The notes under the pieces are model-generated. The model made no database searches. It saw only the letters and a list, made by a program, of their open reading frames with translations, and was not told the origin of the DNA. A DNA stretch of 64,000 nucleotides from Owenia fusiformis (Eukaryota; Annelida; Polychaeta; Sabellida; Oweniidae), in NCBI GenBank assembly GCA_903813345.2, contig CAIIXF020000009.1, forward strand, positions 26,694,740 to 26,758,739. The letters run 5' to 3'. Below are positions 1 to 14,101 of this stretch, piece after piece (the first letter of the stretch is position 1; each line of letters begins with the position of its first letter). The position numbers and the translations under genes were made by a program.

Positions 1-38
1 ATCACCCCCCCCCCTCCCCTTTTCACACACACACACAC
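1..38. repeat. C-rich and CA microsatellite at window edge
   Basis: A run of C residues broken by T is followed by a (CA)n tract. It is simple low-complexity sequence with no gene evidence. Confidence 0.9.
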
Positions 39-3000
39 CTTGGATCCATATGTTTGTATCATTTGATTCTCCCATCTCTCAAAGCTAATTCTATTGTAGC
101 GATATTTTCCTCTTAAAAACCACAGAAACAATGAGAGCGACACAAAATTACTTACTTTATAGCAGTAATTGACACAATTAACTGAAGAACGGCTCTTAAA
201 CTATAGCACACGTCAAAATACTCGAAACAAGGCATCAACACTAATTTCTTTGACGAGCAGAATCGTAGACTAAGTTTCTCCAGTTGTTGATGCATCACTG
301 ATTGTGTCAGTTAAACGTTCCAAGGATTGACGCTTGCCAGAGATAGTGTGTTGTGTTTGTCATGTTTGATTTTTGTAGTCTGGCAGCCTCTTCTTTACAC
401 TTCTTTGATTCCCCTGATAAAAAGGGAAAGCACTTTTCCATTGTTATTAATTTAAGACTGGGGTTAGTGTAACCATTGTTATATTCATCAGAAAATGATG
501 TAAAAACAACGCTAGAGAAATAGATGATGGGAGATGATAACGAAAACAAAGTTGTTGTTCACGGATTTTCATTAACTTGATGTACAAGCGGTTTTGTTCA
601 TTTAAGATATAGTCTACTATTGGGATTTTAATTTAACAGTGAAATGAGGCATTTATTTTGAATCTTAGAAATTTAGCGTCCGTGTAACAACCGATCACGT
701 AATAAAACCATATATTTAACTTAATTTGATAGGAATCCCATATTTCTGATCTGTATGCCATGATATATCATGTCATCTATGGCTTTGATGAAGGACATAA
801 AGATCATCTGATGAGTTTCAAAAAGCACTCAAATAGATAGAAAACTGCATACTTGTAGCTAAATGTCCAAGTCGATTCTTTTCTCTGTTTTCTATATACG
901 TCTGTAGTATGGTAGGGAATGATACGAGTGATTTAAGTTCTCTTTTGGGATTTTTACCATTAAAACAAATCCCAGTGCATGCAATAACATTCGAGAAGTT
1001 GTTTCCATATTTATACCGGGTTTACTCGAATCTACTTACAGAGTTTCGCAATGTGTAATACATAAATGCCTCATAAACAGGAAACATGCGAAGAATAATA
1101 TGACCGTATCTAAGCCCAATGTCCAATCATTGTATTGGTCATTCCTCTTCTTTTCTTTCTCAAGAATGAACTTTCTCATTTTTGAATGTTTTGTTAAAAA
1201 TGATTAACATAATATGTGTTTTCATTCGTTTTTCATAGCGCGTTCCCAAGATTTTCACCCATTTTGTATTTTAAGTCGTAATAGCTATGGCATTTTGCGT
1301 GCGAGTCATCGTAAAGAATTATTACAAATAGGACTAAATAGGACAAATCAAAACAATAAATCTGCAATAAAAGGACACATAACTTGATGGTAATGCTAAT
1401 ATGATTTGTAGGAGCTTGGATTTCCTCGATAATAAATAAAACATAATACTCAAATGACAAATGGCGTATTTCCTTCAATTGTTTCTCTGATGTCGATTTT
1501 ACTAAAAAGCCAGCGGTTCGGTTGACTTGTCATTCTTTCTAAATTATATTGTACGTATGGTCGGGCAGCAGGCAGTGGCATCACCGGGAACAATGTCATC
1601 ACCTTCCTTCATAAGTTCTGCAATTTTGAGCTTATCTCGCGGAAGGTGTGATTGCCATCAGAATACAATAAGGCCAGGTATTTATATTTATCAAATCATT
1701 CTAGCATGCAGCCTGAACATGAGAAGAGGTTTTTTCATTATCATGATGAATTGTCCTCATCACATTTCTTGTTACGTATAGGGTCTTTGGACATATATCT
1801 ACATTTCCTATCATAATTATAAGCACTTCTCAGCTACTAAAGAATAAGCACTTGCTTATTAAGGCTGAGCTTTCGATTCGAACAACACATCGGCACAGTC
1901 TTTGTATCATTCTCTGAAAAGTTCTGTAAATCCCCTGACATACGGTTATTCTATGCCTGGATCATCTCCTGGGGACTGGTCCTATTAGTAAATAAATTAG
2001 TATGAATATCACGTTTCACAGATCACTAATTCATTGGGTTTGATTGGGCGACATTGTGAAAAATAGGACCATAAAATATCGTCATTATTGGTTTTTAACT
2101 AAATTGAGCTTGAATCACATCGTGTAAAGAATTTTTATGTCTTATTGAAGATAGAAAGGTCACTAATCAGAAGAATGACGTAAACACGTTTAGACAGTTT
2201 CTAACATGAAATATCACCATCCCCATAAAATAATTTCAAGAGGGTTTTACGATACCTAATATATCTATTACTTTCTTATGGATGTATTTGTTATCGGAGG
2301 ATCCAGGATATCTATTAAAAGAGGGATTAAAGGACATTTATATGAACAATTTGCTGTCAACTGTTCTCTTAGAATCTAAGAGGATGGCGAACCCCAGAGC
2401 TTCTAAGAGTGATCTCACATTTACTTCCTTTGCCTACCACGTTTGTTTCTTCGTTTGTCCGAATTTCCATCATCTAGATTCTGGATGCCATATGTCGATG
2501 TGATGTTTTAATCGATCATATTCCTTACTTCTTTCTTTATCTTGACGTGAAATAATAACAAGCTATAATATTGGTAATCACACAAGAAATGAACATAATA
2601 GTGTTAGCGTATTTGAAGCGTTTTACAAAATTTTGAATCCACCATTTTGTTTTCGTCAGCTGCTCATTTGACCAATCAGCGACGATTCATTCCTGCTTTT
2701 ATGATCCTAAAAAATTCTTGAGTCTCGGTCTTGAATTCAGTTCTGAAATTACGTTTCTAGAATGCAAGGAATATATTGGTTGGTGGTTATTCTAGGCTAA
2801 ATACATGTACGTATCGTATACGTGCCACTTGATCTCTAACAGATAGCTAAAGATGAACCAAACGGTTATTATGAAATGAAAACTGAAATAAACAACAGTT
2901 TTACCTTCCTTGTTGAAATAACAAACTATTTAACAATTTTAAAATGTTACTTAGATGACTTCTTAATTATTTTGTAACTGTGCATCAGTTTAAATAAATA

Positions 3001-5929
3001 TATGAAATGAAATTAAAAATTAAAAAAAATAATCAGGCATCGAGTGCGTTTAGTTCAAAAACAAATGTGACATTAATTTTTAATTAAAAAAGACCAAGCT
3101 TTTTTCTTTCTTTGATACAATATTATTATAACATCAACTTTAAATTCACACTAAATCACTTGAACGATTTTCTTAAAGGAGAAGGTCAAGATGTCTACGA
3201 AAGTCAAGACAGTGGTCTATCTGAGTATTGGGAAATAAAGTGCTCTAATGTTCGTTCTAAAAGACCCTTTTGATGTATTGTATAATTTTTGCCAATCAGA
3301 TTGGCCAATGGTACCTGGAAATTAAACTGCTAAGCAAATACTCCTACTTCTAATGACACAATAAGAGGGCACAATGAGCAACAGATTCAATTTTCTGTTA
3401 AAATAGAACGAATCATTCATAATGGCTGCCAAAACTGCTATTATCCTGAAATGACGTTCAAAAATAGAGCTAAATTACTTATTCACTCCGTAGTTTAATA
3501 ATTGAGCAATCATGGACCAGAAATAATTTCTTATTTGAAAGGATTCGGTTTTATTCGTTGGAATATGCGGAATAGATCTCTAAAAGGAATCGTGGAATGT
3601 AAAACACAATCAATATCTACAATAATGCCTCGATTTAAAGCTTTAATGGACTCGCTGTATTATTTTAGGGGCACAATTTCTAAACGTAATGACGTCATAC
3701 GGTATTGCAATTTTGTTAAACACCCCACCTAAGATCAATAGTACAAAAGTATCATATTTGGTTTTTATCCATCTTCTACTTCCAATGTGAAGCAACTGAA
3801 ACCTTGTAAATCAACATGACTTTAATTAACGACGATCAGTCCAAATATGTTCTTAAAAATATATGTGTTTCCGTACGATACCATTGTCAAATGAAGATCC
3901 ATTGCCATTCTGATTTATCAGAGTCTCTCTTGATCTAAAACTGGTGATAAAAACAGATCTATTCCAAGAGATAGTATCCCACAATGCTATGTTGCAAATA
4001 TACTGAAAAGACCTTAAACGACTAGGCGTAAAACAAAAACAAAAAGTTGGTGACGATACCATAAATCGCTATGTACAAGGTTATGGTATATTTATGTCTC
4101 TCAAGGTCCTCTTGATGCCGTCCAACTCCTGCAGCTACGTCAACATTGAAAGAAATCCTTAAAGTGCCAATTCGGTAATTTCCATTTATTTTTCTTTACA
4201 CAAATAGATTCAATGGGTATTGGTTGGTAGAAACAGTATACCAACAGACTCACATCTTCATCTGATTGTCTTTCAGTGCCAAAATAAGATTTCCCGGAAA
4301 AAAACATGACGTCACGATCAGAACCGTTATGGATTTTAATCGGCAATGCGTTATGCAACTCGAATGTAAATTCAAAAGTGTTCATGTTATACTGTGTTCT
4401 GATTGGCCAGAAAGGAGTAACGCTTCTCAAAATCATCTCATGGTTCAATGCCTTTTAGTTGTAAGATTTTAAACAGCACTGAGTTATGTAACAGGATCAA
4501 CTCAACGTGCATTGTTGCTATACTGTATTCTGACTGGCCAGAATGTAATTCTGCATGACTAGCTTTGTGTAAACGCACCACAGGTTCGGAAGCTCTAATT
4601 GAGGTATTATATTTTTCGCTCATCGGAGGAAAAATCGTGGCTCCAAAGTAGTCAAAGTTGAATCATTTCCGTACTGCATTGAATGCAGTGGCAATCAATT
4701 ACACTGACACTTTATAAGCACGTTCGGAGATCATACACTCTAGCAAAATGTTCAAAACCTGTTCTGATCGTGATGTCAAAATTGGCACTTGACATTGGGT
4801 TCCCGATTTTGAACATCAAATTTCACATTTATAGAAAGATTTACAAGAACGGTACATGGTTTGACTTTTATGTGGTATTTACTTCATTTAAAACATGTAT
4901 AAATTGAATTTTGACTCCATGAGCATCGCACAGACACTTTAATGTGCTATGTTTAGTACGTATGTCATAATGGTCCGGTTGTTGCATGATGTATTTCGAA
5001 ATCACATCGTTTGTTCCCTCAGCATACTCTAGTGCCTACTTATCAACGAGAACAAGCTTTTCTATTCTCCGTAAAACCAGCAGGCACTTTATTATAAATG
5101 AATACTTCAATGCTTCGCTCAATTGAATTTGGTACTTTCGGGTGTACTTTTAGATTGAATTAATGAGGTTAATTCCAATATAAGTTTGACCTAGATAAAA
5201 TCAACCAGAACAGATACCCTGACAACTCATTTTGTAGATCTCTCGGATGAATATAGCTGCTGAAGTTTGCTAAAGTTTGTTATTGTTGTTTAGTAGTAGA
5301 AGAAGTTAAAATATGGGACTTCCAAGATATGGTCCAATGCAATAAGTATTACTTGTAAGTTTACGAATTCTGAAATGATATTTGGTAAAATATGGGTGAT
5401 TAGGGCTTAATTTCAAGTCAAACTAGTTTACCCTAACTTTCTTTTTAGCAAAAACAATATTTTCCATGCATCTACGCTCCCCTCAAGAAGTTTGGAAACT
5501 TCCTCTCCCCATTGGATACCATGTGAAAAAAATTGAATTTGACTTCTTTCCCCTTATTTACAATGTAAAAATGCATGTAAGACGCAGGGATAATTATGGA
5601 ATCCTTAAGTGACGGGTATCGTCCAGGAGAGAACGTGGTATGATAATGCATATGATTTAAGAGTTTAGTGGCGACAATACTGTATTGTAATGAACGTCTT
5701 TTAATTCTCAATCTCACCAGCGGAAATTTGAATGTGTGGACTACATTTTCCATATAAATATTATATCATCTACAATATCAAGTAATTAGGCAATCATTCA
5801 TAGAATTTGCCACTAAACTAATTATCACACCATAATGGACAATTATTGGACGTATGTCACTCAGGTATGCCCATTTTGTGCTATATGTTTAGGATTAGTC
5901 TAATCGCATTAGAATAATTAACAAAGACA
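39..5929. other. Gene-poor intergenic DNA
   Basis: No open frame here exceeds about 100 codons, and none shows recognisable domains, codon bias or paired splice sites. The stretch is AT-rich. It contains dispersed repeat fragments: 2561-2640 resembles 9736-9815 in the same orientation; 3905-3990 shares a patch with 35758-35855; 4385-4430 and 4512-4556 are two diverged copies of one segment. I see no promoter or RNA gene that I can support. Confidence 0.5.
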
Positions 5930-6722
5930 CACACGGGAATTTCGCGTCATAATTATTCCTCTGCTTGGTGCGCTGTTGTGCATAGCAACGTCCTATGCAA
6001 CGTGTATAAACATCGCGCGGACGTATAAGTACAACCCGTCAGTTTTTCATGTTTGCAATGAAATTTTCTATTCAGTTCAGATAGGTGTTACATTATAAAC
6101 TATGATTTTCTTTCATAATATATATTGTTAGATAGGCATGATACATATCATCGTGTTTCTAAAGAATTGCTTATTTTAATCCTGTTTATTTCAAGTTGAT
6201 AGGTTCAATATTAGTAAAGTTACGGCTTCACTATGGAGGGGCAATTTCTTCGTAAACTAAAAACCGCATCGTCAGCAAAGATTTGACGAAAACACAACAT
6301 TTTTTGCGCCGGTGGCATTTTTTCATTTATGGATGAATCTTTATCAAATTTGAAACATGTTTGAGCTAAATATACAAATTGTGTCTTGGCCGAGGCGGAA
6401 TTTTAAAATTCAAATTACAATTAGAGAAAAAATAGCTAACATGTGTCAAGTTTTACCGCTGATTTTCGAAAAAAATATGATGTAATTACTTATAGAGTTG
6501 GAAGAAAACGAATTGTTTAAACTGCACAGGATAAAAATATATTAATCCAGATACATGTATGCTTTATATACAAATCATTACATACGTTAAGGGGCATCAT
6601 CAACTACTAGAAAATCGTGTGTAAAGTTGGACAATATTTGACCCGAATTGACCGGCAAAATGGCCGCGCGCTCGCAGCGCCTCTAGCGGAGGAATAATTA
6701 TGACGCGAAATTCCCGGGTGTG
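5930..6722. mobile_element. MITE-like element with ~33-bp terminal inverted repeats
   Basis: The left end (5930-5964) and right end (6686-6722) are near-perfect reverse complements. Both carry GGGAATTTCGCGTCATAATT near the outer end. The 793-bp interior has no ORF of note, so this looks like a non-autonomous DNA transposon. Target-site duplication is not clear. Superfamily is unassigned. Confidence 0.7.
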
Positions 6723-7299
6723 GAATTGAATGCTTACGCAAAATAATTAAGCCTGGCCGATTAATTGCAATTATTTCAATCAATTAAGGCTTAATGTAAG
6801 TAAGACATCTAGATTCATTCTTTTTGTCTAAATATCAGACTAAATGAGCAATTCAGAGAAATATTCCAAAGACATCACATTATCATCAGAAGAAGTCTGC
6901 CTTTACGTAAGTTGTTAAATTGAGAACACGTACGTTATTGGGGAAATTCTATAATGAGAGCAGGAACAGCAAAAAACACTTCATTTGATTCAAATAAAAA
7001 AGATCCGCTAGATTAGATCAGAGCATATAGACCGAAAGTTGAATATCAATACATCATAAAATAATGTGCGAATGGTCTACCTGAGAATAGGAGTTTACCA
7101 ATAATGTCCACCTTTTTTCAAATGATAAAAGCAAAATTAAAAACCAACATTTTACCCGATTCAGACACACAAAATTGGATGAAAGTCATCTCATCTCGTG
7201 ATTGTGCCTGTTAAGAAGTACCTCTTTCACCTAAAAACCATAAAAGGCCAGCTGAAAAGGCCCCATGTAAAGTTTAAACTGTCCAGTAAATCGTAACGG

Positions 7300-7711
7300 T
7301 CGCAATTCGATTTTTTTACATGGACGCTTTTTTTATTAAATGTTCGAAAATGTGTGAGGTTTCGAAGGAAACGAGGGGTAAGTTTATCTTTATCTAACCT
7401 TCTAATTTAGGTCTAATTTGAAAAAAAATTAACTGAACAACTTATTGTCTTGGCGAAATTTGCAAAACAATAAATAATTGATTATTGATTTTACAAATAA
7501 GATTGAAATAAGGCGGATGACCCGACCATTTAGAAAAATCCAAAAACATTTTGGAAATACTGTCCTCGAGATCTTGTAATTTTTGTAACGATTGACTAGG
7601 CTGAAAAAATTTAACGCTCGTCGTTTTTAACGCTATAATTGCGCAATATTCTACCATTTTGCCATTTTGACGCCATAATGTTACGCTAATTGTCCCCAAT
7701 TTCGTTCGACC
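7300..7711 (+). mobile_element. Truncated copy of the 0.9-kb MITE family
   Basis: The segment matches the right half of the full element at 45118-46027, in the same orientation. It includes the shared GACGCCATAATGTTACGCTA and the end motif AATTGTCCCC. The left half, including the left terminal repeat, is missing or unrecognisable. An open frame on the minus strand here (7442-7744) follows from low stop density and is not in the frame conserved between the other copies. Confidence 0.65.
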
Positions 7712-9224
7712 TAAAAAGTACATTGTTTCATTTTCTTTCAACATTTATGTTTGAGACTTGTCAGTCCAGACAAGTCTTGCTTATTTAATTGCTTATCAAC
7801 TGTTTTGCATTTTATTCTAAATGTTTGAATCTTTATTTTGTGCCCTTATTACAATAGTTTGGAAAATTATTGGATTGGATGAGATTTTATTGAAATCGCC
7901 AAACATAAATAGACATTACCACGCTTTCAAGAAAGTACTTCCGGTTGCTAAACTTTTGGAGGGGGTGTACGTACTTTTTTAAGGTAGGGTGGCTCTAATC
8001 AGCTCAGATTGAGCTCTTCCTTGCTTGAAGACATAAACAGAGTCATCATCGACAAACAGCAGGTCAAAACGACGTCTTAAATTGAAATCATGAGAACTCC
8101 CTTCAATTATTTCCACCATGATAGCAAGCCATAATTGATATTAAATGTTACCTAATGGCTGTTTTCAAAAGAATAGACGTATAGCCACCGCGTGGATTCT
8201 AGATAATATTCTTAGTACGTGTCTTTTTTATAATTACATTTTTAGCCAAGTTGATTTCCCACTTAACTCACTCTAATTCCATGTAGTAGAACCGTCATTA
8301 TCAACGTTGACAGGCCTAAGTGCCTGACTCTATTACCAAGCTAGACGGATAAATAATTAATAAGATAATACGGCTCCAAAGAATACGTGGCTGCGTATGT
8401 GTGTCCTCTTGAATTTTCAAGATATGAATTTTCATTGATTGAAAAACATACTCAAAAGCGAGTTTGAGTGAGTTTCTTTGTCATATGGCAACCGTTACCA
8501 TAGCAACATGGTAATACCTCACTGCAGTTTATTCATTACGAGTTTCAAATCTAGCACTTCGGAAAACTATGCAAAAATAGTGCGAGCTCAAATTCTCAAA
8601 ATTAAAATTTCCGTAAGAAGAATAAAAACGAAATAATGATACATGTACCCCAGGGCATTCATACATGAGGGATAAAGAGCTCTTTGAATGCAAGAAGTCA
8701 AAGTAATTGTGAAAATATTTTGATTGAGCGTCCAAGTGTCCAACAGACTAAACGCAACAGAATACTGCAGCTTGTAAGCTGCATATTAAGGACTACTTAG
8801 CCTTAATCTTACGCTAAGTTTGAAATGCATCATGTACAAATGAGCATTAATTACCCAAAGAGCTTGTTACCAACTCAGATTAATTTTGACAAAAGATTTG
8901 GGATTATGTGATCTGTGAGCCTAACAAATGAGCCTTAATGCCCGCCTTAATGTTAAATAATTTACATTGCATAGTTGTCCAAACCAGTATTAGGGGATGT
9001 GGGATCTGGCATATTTTTTAACTTGCAAGGTAAATTATATTTGGGTGTCGCGTCGTACAATTACACGTAGCTATGGCTGAGCTAAGAGGAGAGAAAGCCC
9101 TAAAGCTTTAGAAATAACAGACATAATTACGTATCTTGCTCCAATTTTTGAATTTTGAATTTTTATCGGATAGTTTAAAACTACTACACTTCGATCTGAT
9201 GTTTCAATTGATGTATTATCAGTT
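7712..9224. other. Non-coding intergenic DNA
   Basis: Only short open frames without family resemblance are present. I see no splice-paired exons, RNA gene or long repeat in this stretch. Confidence 0.45.
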
Positions 9225-9362
9225 ATCACACGTTTCAGCATGTGATACAGGAAATATTCCACGAAAGGTAATACTGTATCATCCACGAAAGCGAAGCTTG
9301 AGTGGTGATACATTGTTACCCGAGTGGAATATTTCCTGTATCACATAAGCTGAAACGTGTGA
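9225..9362. repeat. Imperfect inverted repeat (about 38-bp arms)
   Basis: ATCACACGTTTCAGC at 9225 pairs with its reverse complement ending at 9362. The arms continue through a shared GATACAGGAAATATTCCAC and enclose a ~60-nt centre. It probably belongs to a larger degraded element of about 9.0-9.7 kb. Short open frames on both strands here are products of the repeat. Confidence 0.75.
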
Positions 9363-10423
9363 TGACGATTTTATCACATGTCTAGGAATTTTGAAGCATT
9401 TTGATTTGGTCAGTTATGATTGTGTTCAGTACCCCGTGTACTTCTGGTAACTATTATAATTTTTGATTTCGCTTTGAAACAATATGACGTCATACCGTTG
9501 TATTCGTACTTGTTTGTGAAATAGTATGACGTCATATTGTTTTCCTTAGTTAGAAGTGATATAATCAGTGACGTCACATCGTTGCTATTGATCATCACTG
9601 GTTGCCTCTAGTAACGTGTGAGACGGCCGTGTGAGACGGGAAAACTCACACGGTAATCAACCAATCAGATTACTGGAATTTTACAGAGCATGTGATAAAG
9701 GCATATTCCGCACACCTTTCTTTATCTTGGGTGTGAAATAAGAAGCTATGATATTGGTTAACACGCCAGAAATGAACATAATTATTATTCAAAGCGTATA
9801 TCGACAATTTTGAAACCCCCCATTCCTGACGTCATTTGTTTGTCGATGAGGTCCTTTCCTTGAGAGTGTAACATTTTTTAATATGCTAAAACATTGAAGT
9901 GGCACATTTTATTATTGAAATGGCATGTCCTTTGTTCAATCTTCGCAATAGTGTTAAAAATAATATGTTTTGCACTGGATAATGGAATATTTTATGATTA
10001 AAAAATCTCAACTTTTATTTGAAAAATGGCGGGAGATTTCAACATTTGAGAAATAAGAGCTGATAACTTTTTCCCCAAAATAACTTTTAAAATCATGAAA
10101 ATGGTAAATGAATGGTAAAAACATATTTTCAAATTTTACATTGGGCCTCTAATAATATGTAAGTTAATATGTGTTCAAAATTGACTATGTGATAGAAATA
10201 ACATGATATCGATATAAATTACATCTTTTTATGACGTAATGAACGCTTCGCGACTTCACACATTCAGTTTGTGATCATTAGACTGTTTAAGCTCGGGCGT
10301 CATATTTTACCAAGACGTGTGTATTTTATGATTTATCAAAAAGTGTTGGTTGTTGAACGAATAAATAGAATAACTTAAAAGAATTTTAAAATTGTATAAA
10401 TGGTAACTGGCCCAGACTTTTTA

Positions 10424-12653
10424 ACAAATCGTCGCATGAGAATAACTTTGTACTATCTCACATTTTTACGGAACTGAGAAATCAAGGTTTGAAAGTTTAG
10501 AGGTCTGTATCTTACCTAGTATTGCTATGTGAAACTTGATTTTTTGTATGTCACCTGGTCTCACCCTAGAGATATCTTATATGAAATATCATACCTTGAA
10601 ACAATTTACAAGATCCTTTTTTAAAACTATGGAAATGGAGTTGATACAATTTCTCACTGGAATAACAGCTTATTTCTAATTTCAAACTGTCATATCTGAT
10701 ATCAACTGTTTCAACCAATCAGCTCTCTAAGAATTGGTCATGTGACTTGCAAAACTTGGAGTTATAACAATCTTATATTAAAACAAAGTATGCCAATACG
10801 CATGTTATTGTATCTAGAATGAAAAATAATGTTTTGCTTTGTAAAAATTCTTCAAAAAACCAAAGAATATTATTTAATAAAATAAAGAAAATCAATTTAT
10901 AAAACTTTAAAATCAATTTCTCAAATAAGTACAATTATTTCTTAATTTTGGAATCTCAGGACACCCTTCAAAAATAATTTATTGCCTTTGAAACTAAGGC
11001 AGAAGTACAATGCCTTGAAACAAATGATGCCAATACGGTCCCCCACATATTTCCCTCAGTATAAACCCTGTAGCCTAAACCTCCCAGCACATTACAATGT
11101 AGGCCCTAAGGGCCGGTCCGCTGGTCATTATCAGGTTATTTTTGATACAGACCAGTTGATTTTTTCACTGGGTATAGGAGAATAACATTGCAACTGGTCC
11201 GTAATTCCATTTTGACCAGCAGGTTTCAGATCCTTAGGGCCTAAGACATTTTTATTACATGCACATGGAAGAAATTTGAAAATAGAAAAATAATTTCTAA
11301 TTAATTTTAGGTTAATGAAAGTGATGAAACATCGATTTAGGTAATCACATTTTGTTCATTGGGATGCAGCTATCATTATCCAATCATTTTCTGTTGTTTG
11401 CTACTCTGTGGAGTACAATTGGGAATTGAAGCAATTGAGGAAGTGGAGACTAAGAGTGGCTCTTTGGAAAGAAATTGAACCAATTTGTTACTTTTCCAAA
11501 ATAAAATGTAGATGATCTAAAAACAATGATCCCAAAAAATGCAAAAGAAAGGACAAATCTGAAAAACATACTAGTAAATAACTAAAAAGATCCCAGTTGT
11601 TCAGTGAAAATTTCAAAGTAAATCATAGATGAAGAGAAAATAAAATAAGTGTTTTAAGGGACTATACTAATATAAAGATAACTCCTTATTGATATAGTGT
11701 ATGGTCAGTAAAAGTTAAAGCTAGTTTAAATAGATTTAGCTTTTTTCCACAAACTATAAAACATCATTTTGAAAGAGATTTCAATAGTATACAGACAGTG
11801 ATTGCCTTTGAGCGATGTAGTGCAAAATATGACAGTTACTAATTTGTTTTGATTACTATATCTAGTATATAACCTATTATTATGTACTCTATTTGAAGAA
11901 ACAAATAAGTAGTCTTTCATTTTCAACATTTAATGATGACAGCTTCGTATATGCATTTCTATTGCATTTGACCATTCAAACCCCTATAAGACCTGGTAGC
12001 AAGGAAGATAAAGGGTACTTTTGACTACTCACATGATCTAATTAACTTTTCATTTGTACTTTTCATCTTCCCTGGTAGCAAGGATTTAGGTTTTCGAGGA
12101 AATTAGTAATTCTATTTCATATCATGTGGCCATGAATATCAATAATCCAATGAGCATCCATAATACAAAGAGTAATTGAGGGCATATAATTTGAATATGC
12201 ATGGGATTACACATACTGTATCATTTTATTTTTTGATCTACTTGTAATAGTTCTAAAACAAAAACATGAAAGGCCAGGCATGCAAACTGGCATGGTATTG
12301 TGTTACAAAACATTATTTCATTCTAGATACAATAACATGCATATTGGCATACTTCGTTTTAATATAAGATTGTTATAACTCCAAGTTTTGCAAGTCACAT
12401 GACCAATTCTTAGAGAGTTGATTGGTTGAAACAGTTGATATCAGATATGACAATTTGAAATTAGAAATAAGCTGTTTGTCTGGAGATGGTACAATTTCAC
12501 ATTGAATTCTAGCTTAATGAGAGGGAATTGAGATGGGGCATGTATCTGAGATGAAAGCCTGTGCTTCAAATAGTAAAATTCCATGTCTATCTCAATTTTT
12601 TTGAAAATGGCAGTTAGTACAAAGTTATTCTCACGTGACGAAATGTTGACAAA
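10424..12653. mobile_element. 2.2-kb element with long (~400 bp) inverted arms
   Basis: The left arm (about 10424-10850) and right arm (about 12295-12653) are reverse complements with scattered differences and small indels. The best-conserved part is around 10661-10843 against 12300-12480. The interior of about 1.45 kb has no transposase-like ORF, so this is a foldback-like or long-TIR non-autonomous element. The 28-bp minisatellite begins directly beyond its right end. Confidence 0.7.
11100..11243. mobile_element. Short hairpin MITE nested in the 2.2-kb element
   Basis: The ends TAGGCCCTAAGG and CCTTAGGGCCTA are inverted. Internal pairs (CTGGTCA/TGACCAG) extend the fold. At about 144 bp it is typical of a hairpin MITE and lies inside the spacer of the larger inverted-arm element. 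Confidence 0.65.
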
Positions 12654-12670
12654 GTCATAAAAAATCAGAC

Positions 12671-14101
12671 GCATGACAGATGTAGTCAGAGATTGTTGAT
12701 GTCAAAGGTTGTTAACATGGCAGGTGTATTCAGAAATTGTTAACATAATAAATGAAGTCAGACGTTATTTACATGACAAGTGTAGTCAGAGGCTGTTAAC
12801 ATGGCAGATAGAGTCAGAGATTGTTAACATGACAGATGTAGTCAGAGGTTGTTAATATGACAGATGTAGTCAGAGATTGTTAACATGACAGATGTAGTCA
12901 GAGGTTGTTAATATGACAGATGAAGTGAGAGGTTGTTAACATGGCAGATGTAATCAGAGGTTGTTAACACTGCAGATGTAGTCAGAGGATGTTACCATGG
13001 CAGATGTAGTTAGAGGTTGTTAACATAACAGATGTAGTCAGAGGTTGTTACCATGACAGATGTAGTCAGAGATTTTTAACATGGCAGATGTAGTTATTGG
13101 TTGTTAACATAACAGATGTAGTCAGAGGTTGTTACCATGACAGATGTAGTGAGAGGTTGTTAACATGGCAGATGTAGTCAGAGGTTTTTAACATGGCAGA
13201 TGTAGTTATTGGCTGTTAACATAACAGATGTAGTCAGAGGTTGTTACCATGACAGATGTAGTGAGAGGTTGTTAACATGGCAGATGTAGTCAGAGGTTGT
13301 TACCATGACAGATGTAGTGAGAGGTTGTTACCATGACAGATGTAGTTAGAGGTTTTTAACATGGCAGATGTAGTTAGAGGTTTAACATAACAGATGTAGT
13401 CAGAGGTTGTTACCATGACAGATGTAGTGAGAGGTTGTTACCATGACAGATGTAGTGAGAGGTTGTTAACATGGCAGATGTAGTCAGAGGTTTTTAACAT
13501 GGCAGATGTAGTTAGAGGTTGTTAACATAACAGATGTAGTCAGAGGTTGTTACCATGACAGATGTAGTCAGAGGTTGTTAACATGGCAGATGTAGTCAGA
13601 GGTTTTAAACATGGCAGATGTAGTTATTGGTTGTTAACATAACATATGTAGTCAGAGGTTGTTACCATGACAGATGTAGTGAGAGGTTGTTAACATGGCA
13701 GATGTAGTCAGAGGTTGTTACCATGGCAGATGTAGTTACAGGTTGTTAACATAACAGATGTAGTCAGAGGTTGTTACCATGACAGATGTAGTGAGAGGTT
13801 GTTACCATGACAGATGTAGTCAGAGGTTTTAACATGGCAGATGTAGTTAGAGGTTGTTAACATAACAGATGTAGTCAGAGGTTGTTACCATGACAGATGT
13901 AGTGAGAGGTTGTTACCATGACAGATGTAGTGAGAGGTTGTTAACATGGCAGATGTAGTCAGAGGTTTTTAACATGGCAGATGTAGTTAGAGGTTGTTAA
14001 CATAACAGATGTAGTCAGAGGTTGTTACCATGACAGATGTAGTGAGAGGTTGTTAACATGGCAGATGTAGTCGGAGGTTGTTAACATGGCAGATGTAGTC
14101 A
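12671..14101 (+). repeat. 28-bp minisatellite array (~50 copies)
   Basis: The consensus unit has a GTTGTTA core, then CATGRCAGATGTAGTCAGAG. Unit variants differ mainly at ACCATGACAG, AACATGGCAG and AACATAACAG and alternate in a partly regular order. A GTTATTGG-bearing variant recurs 112 bp apart (13093 and 13205), which is four units, so higher-order amplification has occurred. Left-hand units are more diverged than central ones, as expected for an array homogenised from its middle. Confidence 0.95.

Noticed and set aside
12671-14101. 28-bp array considered as a CRISPR array
   Set aside because: Units are contiguous with no unique spacers, and the surrounding genome is eukaryotic.
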